A stretch of DNA of 64,000 nt from JBBIPA01 sp963775935. Lineage in GTDB: Bacteria; Chloroflexota; Dehalococcoidia; GIF9; UBA5629. A program made the translations under genes and the position numbers. The notes beneath the pieces were generated by a model. The model worked only from the letters and a program-made list of their open reading frames with translations, ran no database searches and was not told where the DNA came from. Position 1 is the first letter of the stretch. Each line of letters opens with the position of its first letter. Positions 17,718 to 24,662 of the stretch are shown piece after piece. Location of the stretch: NCBI GenBank assembly GCA_963775935.1, contig CAVZKR010000008.1, forward strand, positions 62,001 through 126,000, given 5' to 3'.

Positions 17718-18833
17718 TCATATTTTCCGCAATATATAAAGATACTCGTGCGCAAATAATAACATTTTCTGCTGGTGACCCATATAAAACTCAGATGAGC
17801 GATCTTTATGTTGCGTCTTTATCACAATGCTCTCTATCTCAAATCCTTGTGCCAGGAAAGTTTGTAGAGTCATGTAACCAAGAGGCACAAATTTACCATG
17901 TTTACGTACATCACCAATCAAAACCGCACAAACCCCTCCGTCAGATAGAACACATCTTGCCTCTTGAGCAAATAATTTAAGTCGACTGCAAAAAACTTTG
18001 GGATCGGAATTTTTAGCTAAGTCATTGTTATTGTTGACCGTATATTTAAGCGAATCTAAGTAAGGTGGGTGTACACAAATAAGCTTTACATCATGTCTGT
18101 TCACATGATGCAACTTCAATAAACTGTTTAACTTTAATGCATTTCCTTCGATAACCTTCGGACGAAGGCTAGAATCTAAATGTACTGAATTATCTGCTTT
18201 CGCTAAATTTTCCATCTCTTCCAACTTAGCATTTATGGTCTGTATTGCTAGTTTAGCTATATCAATTCCAATACTTGGCCTTTCAAGTAACCATGCTTCA
18301 ATAAGAGTTGTACCCCCACCGGCAAAGGCATCGATTACTAATTCTCCTTTTTGTGTATAGCGTGTAATTAGATTATGTGGAATCTGCGGAGCCCAATTGC
18401 CCCTATAGTCGCCAGAATGTACTGCCCAAGTACCCCTCCGTGGAAAGTCCCATACTGTTGTTGTTTCTAGGTTCGTATTGTTAGGTTTCCAATTTAAAAT
18501 ACCTTTTCTTGGAGGAGGATGGTAGGATAATTGACTAGTTTCTATATTATAGCGAATGGCTCTTTCTATTACAGTCCAAGAAAAAAGCAGTCTATTGTTC
18601 CCTGCCCTAAATAACCTCATAATTCTCTTCAAAGGGTATCCAAGAGCACGAAGTTTGATAAAAATAGTTGTCCACTCTTGCCATTCTGTAGGATGTTTTG
18701 TTCTTAAATGAGGTACGATGGAACGTACAACTTTTTCTCCACAAAAACACTTAATAATTCGTTGATTTTTTTCAAATTCAACAGTTATAGCATCAAGTTC
18801 AGTAGGTCTATCTATCATTTGTTGGATACTCAT
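17718..18833 (-). CDS. Zinc-finger-fused DNA N4/N6 methyltransferase
   Basis: 371 residues. N-terminal C-x-C...H-x4-H knuckle (Cys29, Cys31, His42, His47 in CFCGE...PHLRTKHP), similar in look to MucR/Ros zinc fingers, then a helical region (about 50-100). The methyltransferase part has SAM motif I VIDAFAGGGTTLIEA (166-180), acidic motif II GIDI (189-192) and catalytic motif HPPY (255-258), a variant of DPPY/SPPY. The block FPRRGTWAVHSGDYRGNWAPQ before motif I is typical of a family of phage/island methylases. It should methylate adenine or cytosine amino groups in DNA. First gene of the operon with the membrane and DGQHR proteins; no cognate restriction nuclease is adjacent. Confidence 0.82.
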   Translation of the reverse strand: MSIQQMIDRPTELDAITVEFEKNQRIIKCFCGEKVVRSIVPHLRTKHPTEWQEWTTIFIKLRALGYPLKRIMRLFRAGNNRLLFSWTVIERAIRYNIETSQLSYHPPPRKGILNWKPNNTNLETTTVWDFPRRGTWAVHSGDYRGNWAPQIPHNLITRYTQKGELVIDAFAGGGTTLIEAWLLERPSIGIDIAKLAIQTINAKLEEMENLAKADNSVHLDSSLRPKVIEGNALKLNSLLKLHHVNRHDVKLICVHPPYLDSLKYTVNNNNDLAKNSDPKVFCSRLKLFAQEARCVLSDGGVCAVLIGDVRKHGKFVPLGYMTLQTFLAQGFEIESIVIKTQHKDRSSEFYMGHQQKMLLFAHEYLYILRKI

Positions 18834-18930
18834 AGAGGTTGTTAAGTCCTGTTTTAACTAAATGCTATTTTAGGAAGTCCTTCATTGACTGTCAACTAAC
18901 AAATGATATTATTCAATGCTCTTCGCATTC

Positions 18931-18948
18931 TGGTTGCGGGGGTTGGAC
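18931..18948 (-). repeat. tRNA 3'-end-like fragment (possible old att core)
   Basis: The minus strand reads GTCCAACCCCCGCAACCA, the pattern of a tRNA 3' end (T-stem 3' strand, acceptor 3' strand, discriminator A, CCA), preceded by TTCAC instead of TTCGA. No 5' part exists. Such fragments are commonly left by tRNA-targeting integrases. Confidence 0.4.
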
Positions 18949-18985
18949 GTGAAGAGGATGAAAGGCGGGAGATTTTAAATAAGGC

Positions 18986-19030
18986 GGTGGGCTCGGCAGG
19001 TATCAAACCTACGACCAATCGGTTATGAAA
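18986..19030 (-). pseudogene. 3' half of a tRNA with CAT anticodon (elongator Met/Ile2-like), truncated
   Basis: On the minus strand the sequence gives an anticodon loop TTCATAA, stem CCGAT, variable TGGTC, a perfect T-stem GTAGG/CCTGC around loop TTTGATA (C56 changed to T), and acceptor strand CGAGCCC followed by ACC then G instead of CCA. Nothing upstream (19031 onward) can supply the D arm or 5' acceptor strand. It is therefore a half-tRNA relic, typical of a former attachment site. The 18834-19079 gap holds only these two fragments. Confidence 0.6.
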
Positions 19031-19079
19031 GTTGCTTTTCTCAATTCGATATTCGTGGTATTTATGTTTGGCTAAAGTT

Positions 19080-19754
19080 CTAGCGGTCTGTCCATCGGAG
19101 GCCCTCCACCGCTTTCCAAAGTTCTATGTGTGCTATCGTCTCAGTTTGCTTAACTTCTCGATAAACAGTTTTAATAGTATTCACCTCACTACCAGACCGA
19201 ACCAATTCCAAGTATACATCAGTCTTTAGCTTCCAATCATTGAACGCTTCTGTAAAATTATGAGTTGTTGTCAACGCCAGAAAACGATTGAATAAGGCCT
19301 CGTGCTGTCGAGTTAAAGATAGGTGCACACTTGTCTTACTATCGGTGCACCACCAAGGTGTTCGCATACTTGTAGCTAAGAATGAAGCAGCAAGAAGACC
19401 ATTTCCCTTAGATAATTGATTCACCAACTCCTGCGTTTCTTTTGATTTCCTGCCAAAATCCAAAAGTATTGTCTTTGGTTCTGGGGTATAGATTAACCAT
19501 TCTAATGTCTTTGCCAGTTTGGTGATGTCAAGGATTAGTTTTTCGGTTATTACTGGTGTTTTTGGTTGCTTAGATAATTCATCTTTCTTTTCTAATATCG
19601 CTAAAACTTCGTTTTCGCTGATTCGCCACTGCTTGCCGACCATTATGGCAGTTTGAAATTTGCCCTGGCGGCACCACTCCTGCATTTCCCTCTGAGAGTA
19701 ATTTAACCGTTCAGCAATCTCTCTTGTACCCAGCAATTTACCCTGGTTTTTCAT
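19080..19754 (-). CDS. Excisionase/MerR-type helix-turn-helix protein, unknown C-terminal domain
   Basis: 224 residues. Residues 6-55 form a helix-turn-helix of the excisionase/MerR-like type (LLGTREIAERLNYSQREMQEWCRQG, then KQWRISENEVLAILEKKDEL). The C-terminal ~160 residues are helical with no recognised motif. A likely DNA-binding regulator of the island, or a directionality-type factor, though it is longer than a typical Xis. A 21-bp-spaced direct repeat lies about 50-80 nt upstream of its start and may be its own operator. Confidence 0.65.
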   Translation of the reverse strand: MKNQGKLLGTREIAERLNYSQREMQEWCRQGKFQTAIMVGKQWRISENEVLAILEKKDELSKQPKTPVITEKLILDITKLAKTLEWLIYTPEPKTILLDFGRKSKETQELVNQLSKGNGLLAASFLATSMRTPWWCTDSKTSVHLSLTRQHEALFNRFLALTTTHNFTEAFNDWKLKTDVYLELVRSGSEVNTIKTVYREVKQTETIAHIELWKAVEGLRWTDR

Positions 19755-19800
19755 TTAAAGTATAACCTTCTATCTGATTTTCATTGAAAGATTACAGTCC

Positions 19801-19834
19801 TCGCAAAACTGACGCTTTTCGTCGCGAAACTGAC
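19801..19834. repeat. Direct repeat, 13 bp at 21-bp spacing, upstream of the HTH gene
   Basis: TCGCAAAACTGAC (19801-19813) and TCGCGAAACTGAC (19822-19834) differ at one base and are exactly 21 bp (two helical turns) apart. They lie 47-80 nt upstream of the HTH gene start at 19754. Possible operator. Apart from this, 19755-20096 shows no gene. Confidence 0.4.
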
Positions 19835-20096
19835 CTCAAAATACTAGGTGAATCCATACTGATAGACGCATAATTAAGTAGTGCAATATCTTTTGATATT
19901 CTAGATCATTTTGGTAAGACATGAAAGGTCGAGAGCTTAGAATAGCACAAAGCAGAGCTGTTAAGGGTTCGTATAAGGGCTTGCAGGGCTCAGATGAGGA
20001 CTCGTTAAGGGCTTACGAGGTCTCACAATGGATCACAAGGCTCAATATAGTTGAGAAAATCACTTAATAATGATTAATCGTGAGAGGTGTAAAAAT

Positions 20097-20399
20097 ATGA
20101 CAGAAAAATCAGAACATGTCTGCGAGCGCTGCGGCAAAGAATTCAAGTCTTCTCAAGGGCTTGGAGGGCATAAAAAGACATTTCATAGCATCGGGCTTGA
20201 TGAATTAAACGGTGTTCTAGAAGGCCAAGCAAGCCCTGATGAGGACTCGGCTAAATTAAAAGGATATCAAAACAGTCTGGAACAAGTCAGGAAAAAAGTA
20301 GAATCCAGTGAAGAATATGATGGGGTAAAAGGTTCAATGTTGGGTATTGCCATACTAATAACATTAATCATAGTCGCGAATAAACTAAGCAATAAATAA
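20097..20399 (+). CDS. Small C2H2 zinc-finger protein with C-terminal transmembrane helix
   Basis: 100 residues from ATG 20097, chosen for the GAGAGG site 8 nt upstream rather than the ATG at 20070. The N-terminus is a single C2H2 finger: Cys9, Cys12, His25, His30 in VCERCGKEFKSSQGLGGHKKTFH, close to the eukaryotic-like/plant QGLGGH type. An acidic middle follows, then a C-terminal hydrophobic helix (about 79-96) and a Lys-rich end. This could be a membrane-tethered nucleic-acid-binding protein. It lies directly upstream of the tRNA-like/Mom locus. Confidence 0.65.
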   Translation: MTEKSEHVCERCGKEFKSSQGLGGHKKTFHSIGLDELNGVLEGQASPDEDSAKLKGYQNSLEQVRKKVESSEEYDGVKGSMLGIAILITLIIVANKLSNK

Positions 20400-20428
20400 A
20401 TGTTATTTCGATTTAAGGAGTCACAGTC

Positions 20429-21127
20429 ATGAGCGCCGCTAGTGTAACGGTGAGCACAGTACCCATCCAGGGGAAAGGAGCGGGTTCGACTCCCAGCGCG
20501 GCGCTCCATAACCTGCACGTCTCACCTATTCCCATGTTGATGGCAAAGAAATTGCTGGTAAAAGAGCACTATCTACACTCTATACCTGGAGGCACGATGT
20601 TAAACTTCGGGGTATTTCTTAACGGCAGGCTACTGGGGGCACTTACCTTTGGATCAGGGCCTTCATTTGCTTTCAGCCTGGTGGATGGTGCTAAACGTGA
20701 TAATTGCCTTGCTTTAACAAGATTATGGCTTTCAGATGAGCTACCAGCGAATAGCGAATCCCGAGTGCTTGGAGTTGTGCTACGATCTTTACGCCATCAC
20801 ACTAAGGTGAAATTCCTAGTATCCTATGCTGACCCCTCACAAGGGCATCTGGGTATTATCTATCAGGCTACCGGCTGGCTTTATACTGGGCTTTCTTCAG
20901 CTATGTCCCTCTATGACTTGGGGGATGGTGTGCCTAGGCACTCGCGCTCAGTGTCGCACAGCTACGGCAGCCATTCTGTGCGGTATTTTGCTAAGCACGG
21001 TGTCAATATCAAAGTCATTCCCCAGGTAACCAAGCATCGCTATGTCTATTTCCTGGATGCGTCGTTAAGAAAACGTCTGAATGTACCCATACTGCCTTAC
21101 CCAAAGAATAAGAAGGACCGACTATGA
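20429..21127 (+). CDS. Mom-like DNA modification protein (GNAT-fold)
   Basis: Residues from about 35 on match the Mu Mom family: KEHYLHSIPGGTMLNFGVFLNG, LLGALTFGSG, ALTRLWLSDELPANSESRVLG, LVSYADPSQGHLGIIYQATGWLYTG. Mom converts adenine in DNA to a carbamoylmethyl-type derivative and so hides DNA from restriction enzymes. The ATG at 20429 has an AAGGAG site 8 nt upstream and gives 232 residues, but its first ~26 codons lie inside a tRNA-like sequence. The alternative ATG at 20534 begins exactly at the conserved core but lacks a ribosome site. It overlaps the ParB-like gene by 4 nt (ATGA), so they are coupled. Family call is good; start uncertain. Confidence 0.75.
   Translation: MSAASVTVSTVPIQGKGAGSTPSAALHNLHVSPIPMLMAKKLLVKEHYLHSIPGGTMLNFGVFLNGRLLGALTFGSGPSFAFSLVDGAKRDNCLALTRLWLSDELPANSESRVLGVVLRSLRHHTKVKFLVSYADPSQGHLGIIYQATGWLYTGLSSAMSLYDLGDGVPRHSRSVSHSYGSHSVRYFAKHGVNIKVIPQVTKHRYVYFLDASLRKRLNVPILPYPKNKKDRL
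20433..20508 (+). tRNA. tRNA-like sequence with CCA end, degenerate anticodon arm
   Basis: Acceptor stem GCGCCGC/GCGGCGC is perfect, extended by two further pairs in flanking bases. T8 A9 are present, the D stem GTGT/GCAC has a GG-containing loop, the T arm is GCGGG-TTCGACT-CCC(A)GC with one bulged A, and the end is T-CCA. The anticodon arm does not form a good 5-bp stem; if T33 is 20466 the anticodon would be CCA (Trp). It overlaps the 5' part of the Mom-like reading frame. It could be a decayed tRNA, an unusual mobile-element tRNA, or a tRNA mimic regulating Mom. Confidence 0.45.
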
Positions 21128-21756
21128 AGATTATTGAATTACCCATCAAGACCTTGAATGTAGCTCCTTGGAACGCTAACCGCATGAGCGAACAGATGAT
21201 GGCCCACCTAAAGGAAAGCATCAATCGATACGGGCTGGTATTGAATCTAGTAGTTAGAAAACTTGCGGATGATCGATATGAAGTCCTATCCGGCAACCAA
21301 CGCTTGAAGTTGCTTTCTGAGATGGGTTTTACTTCAGTGCCCTGCCTGGTGGTGAAAATGGACGATTCCCAAGCCCGTCTTCTATCTCAAGCCTTAAACC
21401 ATATCCAGGGTGAGGATGATTTAGGGCTACGGGCTGCACTGGTTCGCAAAGTACTGGAGGAAATACCCGAAGCAGATGTAGCCTCAATACTGCCGGAAAC
21501 TACGGGTACGCTTAAGGCGCTTGCCGGCTTGGGACAAGAAACCATCGCTAATTACCTGCATAACTGGGAGCAGGCCCAGCAAGCTAGGTTAAGGCATCTT
21601 CAGTTCCAGCTTACCGATGGACAGTTGGAAGTCATTGAAGAGGCCTTGGCCAGGGTCATGCCGAAAGCAAAGAAAAAGGGTGAAAATCCGAATGTGCGAG
21701 GCAACGCTCTGTATATGTTGTGCAAAGTCTATCTGGAGGGGACTCGTGATGAATAA
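21124..21756 (+). CDS. ParB/sulfiredoxin-fold nuclease-domain protein
   Basis: 210 residues. The N-terminal ParB-like domain (about 1-90) shows IKTLNVAPWNANRMSEQMMAHLKESINRYGLVLNLVVR followed by the GNQRLKLLSEMGFTSVPCLVV block. That block includes the GxxR phosphate-binding motif (here SGNQRLKLL). The C-terminal half is helical. Stand-alone ParB-like proteins of this size are common beside phage DNA-modification and packaging genes rather than acting in chromosome partition. It overlaps the Mom-like gene (4 nt) and the following zinc-ribbon gene, so the three form one translational unit. Confidence 0.8.
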   Translation: MKIIELPIKTLNVAPWNANRMSEQMMAHLKESINRYGLVLNLVVRKLADDRYEVLSGNQRLKLLSEMGFTSVPCLVVKMDDSQARLLSQALNHIQGEDDLGLRAALVRKVLEEIPEADVASILPETTGTLKALAGLGQETIANYLHNWEQAQQARLRHLQFQLTDGQLEVIEEALARVMPKAKKKGENPNVRGNALYMLCKVYLEGTRDE

Positions 21757-21961
21757 CGATATGCCGTTATGCCCTATCTGCAAAAACCAGCTTTCTCTGA
21801 AGTTAGCCAAAGGACGGAAATCAAATAAGCCGTTTGTGATGCTGATGTGCCTCAAGGACGGTCGCCATTTCCGGGCCTTCATCAACCATAGGCCTTATGT
21901 CGAGAAAGTGCTGGAGAGCCTTGAACATATGAAAGTACAGCAAACGAAAGGCAATCGCTGA
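21749..21961 (+). CDS. Small zinc-ribbon-like protein
   Basis: 70 residues from ATG 21749, preceded by GGAGGGG; it overlaps the ParB-like gene end by 8 nt. Cys8-x2-Cys11 (CPIC) and Cys34 with His40 suggest a zinc site; the rest is basic. In phage Mu the small zinc protein Com activates mom translation, so a small zinc protein beside a Mom-like gene is suggestive, but sequence alone does not show homology to Com. Function unknown. Confidence 0.6.
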   Translation: MNNDMPLCPICKNQLSLKLAKGRKSNKPFVMLMCLKDGRHFRAFINHRPYVEKVLESLEHMKVQQTKGNR

Positions 21962-21983
21962 AGGTGGGTCGAGAGAAAACAGC

Positions 21984-22199
21984 ATGAGATCGGGTCAAAA
22001 AGAGCCTGAAACTGACAATCCTACTGAAATTGGCGAAAATAACCGCCAAAACCCGTTGACGTGTATACATCGGACGTATACACTGTCTGGCCCACAGGAG
22101 GCAAATTCAAATGAGGTGGAAAGGCTGATGATAAGCCACTTTCTTGAGACTCTGGCTGAGGTGGCAATATCGGTGGCTTCAAGGCAGGTGAGTAAGTGA
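21984..22199 (+). CDS. Small hypothetical protein coupled to the recombinase
   Basis: 71 residues, hydrophilic N-terminus followed by a helical segment (EVERLMISHFLETLAEVAISVASRQV). The stop codon overlaps the GTG start of the serine recombinase (GTGA), a sign of translational coupling. Ribosome site for the ATG at 21984 is weak, so the true start could be further in. It may assist or regulate recombination; no family recognised. Confidence 0.5.
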   Translation: MRSGQKEPETDNPTEIGENNRQNPLTCIHRTYTLSGPQEANSNEVERLMISHFLETLAEVAISVASRQVSK

Positions 22200-23866
22200 G
22201 GGCAGTTGCCTATCTCAGGGTGTCCTCTGCCTCCCAGGTTGACGGTCATTCCCTGGATGCCCAGGATAGGCTATTCCGTGAGCTATGCAAGAGCCGGGGG
22301 TGGGAGCCGGTCAAGGTCTATCGGGAAGAAGGTAAGTCAGCCCACGTTGAAGCCATCACCCGAAGACCCCTATTCAAACAGCTTCTTGATGATGCTTCCA
22401 AACATGACTTCGATGTGGTCGTTGTCCATACTTTGGATAGATGGTCACGCAATCTGAAAATCACCCTCGAATCACTTACTATCTTGGGTAAGCATAACAT
22501 TGGCCTAGTATCTATCACCGAGAATATAGACTACTCAAGGCCAGAAGGAATGCTCTTTACCCAGATGCTCGGGGCTTTTGCCCAGTATTACAGCGAGGCC
22601 TTGGGTAATCATGTCAGCAAAGGACTTAGCCAGAGGGCACATGAAGGTAAGCATAACGGTGGCATACCTTTCGGCTACGAGTCCTGCTGGATGAAGGGAG
22701 AGAAGGGTGAGAAAATATGCCGCTGTGAAAATGAACATCCTGGTGGTGTACATATCCGCTCTGGTGAGGGAACAATTGTACTCAAAATGTTTGAGCGATA
22801 TGCTTCTGGGATTGTAACCTTAGGTCAGCTAGCTGGCTGGTTAAACGAGCAAGGCTTTAGGACAAGGAATATGCATAGCTTGCCGGATGCTAATGGTAAT
22901 TTAGTTGCCGGGCCTAGATTATTTACTACAGCCTCGGTAAGAGGCATATTGCATAATCCTTTCTATACTGGCAAGGTGAAGTATCAAGATAGGCTACTGC
23001 CTGGAGCTCACCAGGTTTTAGTGAGCGAGGACATCTTTGACTTGGTGCAAACTAACCTCAGGAAGAACAGCGGACGCTCTGAGACCTTAAACACGAGCCC
23101 AGAAAGGCATTACCTGCTAAAGGGACTGATAAGGTGCGCTTACTGTGGGATGCCGATGTGGGCTCAGACCTATAAAAACGGGAGAACTTACTACCGGGAG
23201 CATAAAAACTCAAGAGGTTACGCCATATGCCCTTCAGCAGGAAGCTCTATCCCCTGCTACGTGGCTGATGAGCAGATGGGGAAAATGATTGAGACTATCG
23301 AGCTTGACCCCGCCTGGCTCGATGAGGTACTGGCTATCATAAGCCTTAAGGACGAAGTCGAGAAGGTAAAGAAGGAGCGTCTGGAAGTTCAGGAGAAGCT
23401 CAGGCGTATGACCAAAGTTTATGTTGATGGATTATTTCCTGATGAGGAATACCACAGGCAAAAGAGGCTTTTGGAAATGGAGCTTGAGTCACTGGTCGTG
23501 CCGCAAGCCAGCGCTGCTGAGGAGGCAGGCAAGTTACTAAGAGAATTACCCAAGCTCTGGGCTGGAGCAAATTTGGAAGAGAAACGGAAGCTGCTGCTAA
23601 GTGTATTAGACTGTGTTTATATGGATGCCAAAAAGACAAAGTCAATTGTCTCAATAAAGCCAAAACCGCCATTTGTTCCTATTTTCAAGGTGGCGGTTTT
23701 GAGCAAAGAGTCCAATATTCAACTATATCAGCAAACCCGCCAATTTTCAGAATTGGCAATGGGTTGTGTTTCTGGTGGAGGCGGGGGAGGGTTGAACTCC
23801 CCGTCCATGAGAAGGTTGCCAGAATCAGCTACAGGTTTAGTCAACTCTTTAATCTTACCTGGCTAA
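22196..23866 (+). CDS. Large serine recombinase (site-specific integrase)
   Basis: 556 residues from GTG 22196. Resolvase-type catalytic domain: Ser10 in YLRVSSASQVDG, DRWSRN motif, and IGLVSITENIDYSRPEG. A recombinase domain (RGILHNPFYTGKVKYQDRLLPG) and a zinc ribbon (CAYCGMPMW ... CP ... C) follow, then a coiled coil (about 380-440). The enzyme should integrate and excise the island at ssrA. The last ~32 codons (from 23772) read antisense through the ssrA 3' end. In the excised circle the joined left att would instead give a TAG stop (bases 10414-10416) two codons after the shared repeat, so the native protein probably ends there. Confidence 0.93.
   Translation: MRAVAYLRVSSASQVDGHSLDAQDRLFRELCKSRGWEPVKVYREEGKSAHVEAITRRPLFKQLLDDASKHDFDVVVVHTLDRWSRNLKITLESLTILGKHNIGLVSITENIDYSRPEGMLFTQMLGAFAQYYSEALGNHVSKGLSQRAHEGKHNGGIPFGYESCWMKGEKGEKICRCENEHPGGVHIRSGEGTIVLKMFERYASGIVTLGQLAGWLNEQGFRTRNMHSLPDANGNLVAGPRLFTTASVRGILHNPFYTGKVKYQDRLLPGAHQVLVSEDIFDLVQTNLRKNSGRSETLNTSPERHYLLKGLIRCAYCGMPMWAQTYKNGRTYYREHKNSRGYAICPSAGSSIPCYVADEQMGKMIETIELDPAWLDEVLAIISLKDEVEKVKKERLEVQEKLRRMTKVYVDGLFPDEEYHRQKRLLEMELESLVVPQASAAEEAGKLLRELPKLWAGANLEEKRKLLLSVLDCVYMDAKKTKSIVSIKPKPPFVPIFKVAVLSKESNIQLYQQTRQFSELAMGCVSGGGGGGLNSPSMRRLPESATGLVNSLILPG
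23772..23789 (+). repeat. Right attachment-site repeat within ssrA 3' end
   Basis: CTGGTGGAGGCGGGGGAG, identical to 10394-10411. Antisense it encodes the ssrA acceptor 3' strand and CCA terminus plus part of the T-stem, so integration leaves ssrA intact. Confidence 0.85.
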
Positions 23867-24124
23867 TCTCTGTTGACCAAAAAGAGCCAAGCCAGCCGAT
23901 AATTCTTAGCCAATCCCCATCGGCATCAGGATCAGAGCACCCCGACTTTTCGTCACCCAATCCCAACCCATCGGGGGAAGGTCAGGTTGGATGTGCTACA
24001 GCCTAGTTAGGCTGCAACAGGAACTGCTTCGTTGGCAGTTGTATTTTGCCACCTGATTTACGAGGTAGATGGCGCCTCGACCTGCTATTCTGTAGGCCTG
24101 TCCCTGTCGAATCCACGCGCCCCC
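23773..24124 (-). ncRNA. ssrA: tmRNA (transfer-messenger RNA)
   Basis: Rescues stalled ribosomes with SmpB. The 5' end GGGGGCGCGTGGATTCGACAGG carries the tmRNA hallmark and pairs with the 3' CGCCTCC-A-CCA. The T arm is GGGAG-TTCAACC-CTCCC. The tag reading frame ends in GCAGCCTAA and encodes a C-terminus NTTANEAVPVAA (about 24010-24045, stop at 24007-24009), which fits the usual hydrophobic AA ending recognised by Clp proteases. About 352 nt. It lies 25 nt downstream of smpB and is the integration target of the island to its left. Confidence 0.95.
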
Positions 24125-24149
24125 AAATCTCAAACTGTTAAGGTGCTTT

Positions 24150-24605
24150 TCAACCCCGTGTTTTTAGAGAACGCTCGATTTCTCTATCCGAATCACGACG
24201 GGCTATAACATCACGCTTGTCATAGGCACGCTTACCCTTCGCCACACCCAACTCCAATTTAGCAATCCCTTTCTTAATATATAATTTCAAAGGGACTATA
24301 GTCAAACCTTTCCTGCTTACCAAGTCTGCTAAATAATCAATCTGGTGACGATGCAGCAACAGCTTCCGCGACCGATTCGGCTCATGATTGAAATGACTTC
24401 CCGCCTGATAGCTGGCAATATGCGCATTAAGCAGCCATAGTTCGCCCTTCTCCGGCTTGGCATAAGCATCACGAATGTTTACCCTGCCCTCTCGTATTGA
24501 TTTTATCTCAGTGCCTTTGAGGGCAATACCAGCCTCCATGCTTTCCAGAATATGGTAATCATGATACGCTTTGCGATTCATCGTTATCGTCTTCGAGTTC
24601 TCCAT
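24150..24605 (-). CDS. smpB: SsrA-binding protein
   Basis: 151 residues, the usual length. SmpB beta-barrel motifs present: YHDYHILESMEAGIALKGTEIKSIREGRVNIRDAYA, HIASYQAGSHFNHEPNRSRKLLLHRHQI and the Lys/Arg-rich C-terminal tail (GKRAYDKRDVIARRDSDREIERSLK). It binds tmRNA and delivers it to stalled ribosomes. Its gene directly precedes ssrA (25-nt gap), so both components of trans-translation are probably made from one transcript. Confidence 0.97.
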   Translation of the reverse strand: MENSKTITMNRKAYHDYHILESMEAGIALKGTEIKSIREGRVNIRDAYAKPEKGELWLLNAHIASYQAGSHFNHEPNRSRKLLLHRHQIDYLADLVSRKGLTIVPLKLYIKKGIAKLELGVAKGKRAYDKRDVIARRDSDREIERSLKTRG

Positions 24606-24662
24606 ATATGCTAAAATTCTACCATTATCCCCGCAAATAATATAGAAACTAAGGAGAATATT

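Larger units (their letters stand above)
10394..23789. mobile_element. ssrA-integrated genomic island, about 13.4 kb, serine-recombinase type
   Basis: The island is bounded by an 18-bp direct repeat; the right copy is the intact 3' end of ssrA and the left copy is a detached duplicate. A large serine recombinase lies immediately inside the right end. Everything between is accessory: nucleases, DNA modification enzymes, a helix-turn-helix protein, tRNA fragments and small zinc-finger proteins. The flanks (PrsW-like gene; ssrA-smpB) look chromosomal. In Dehalococcoides mccartyi, islands carrying vcrABC integrate at ssrA by serine recombinases; this island has the same target and logic but a defence/modification cargo. 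No reductive dehalogenase is present. Replication or conjugation genes are also absent, so it is an integrative but not self-transmissible element as seen here. Confidence 0.85.

Noticed and set aside
16021..18833. Dnd phosphorothioation system
   Set aside because: Only a DGQHR protein resembles DndB; dndA, C, D and E and the DndFGH genes are missing.
10394..23789. Prophage
   Set aside because: Mom-like and ParB-like genes are phage-like, but no capsid, terminase, portal, tail or lysis gene is present.
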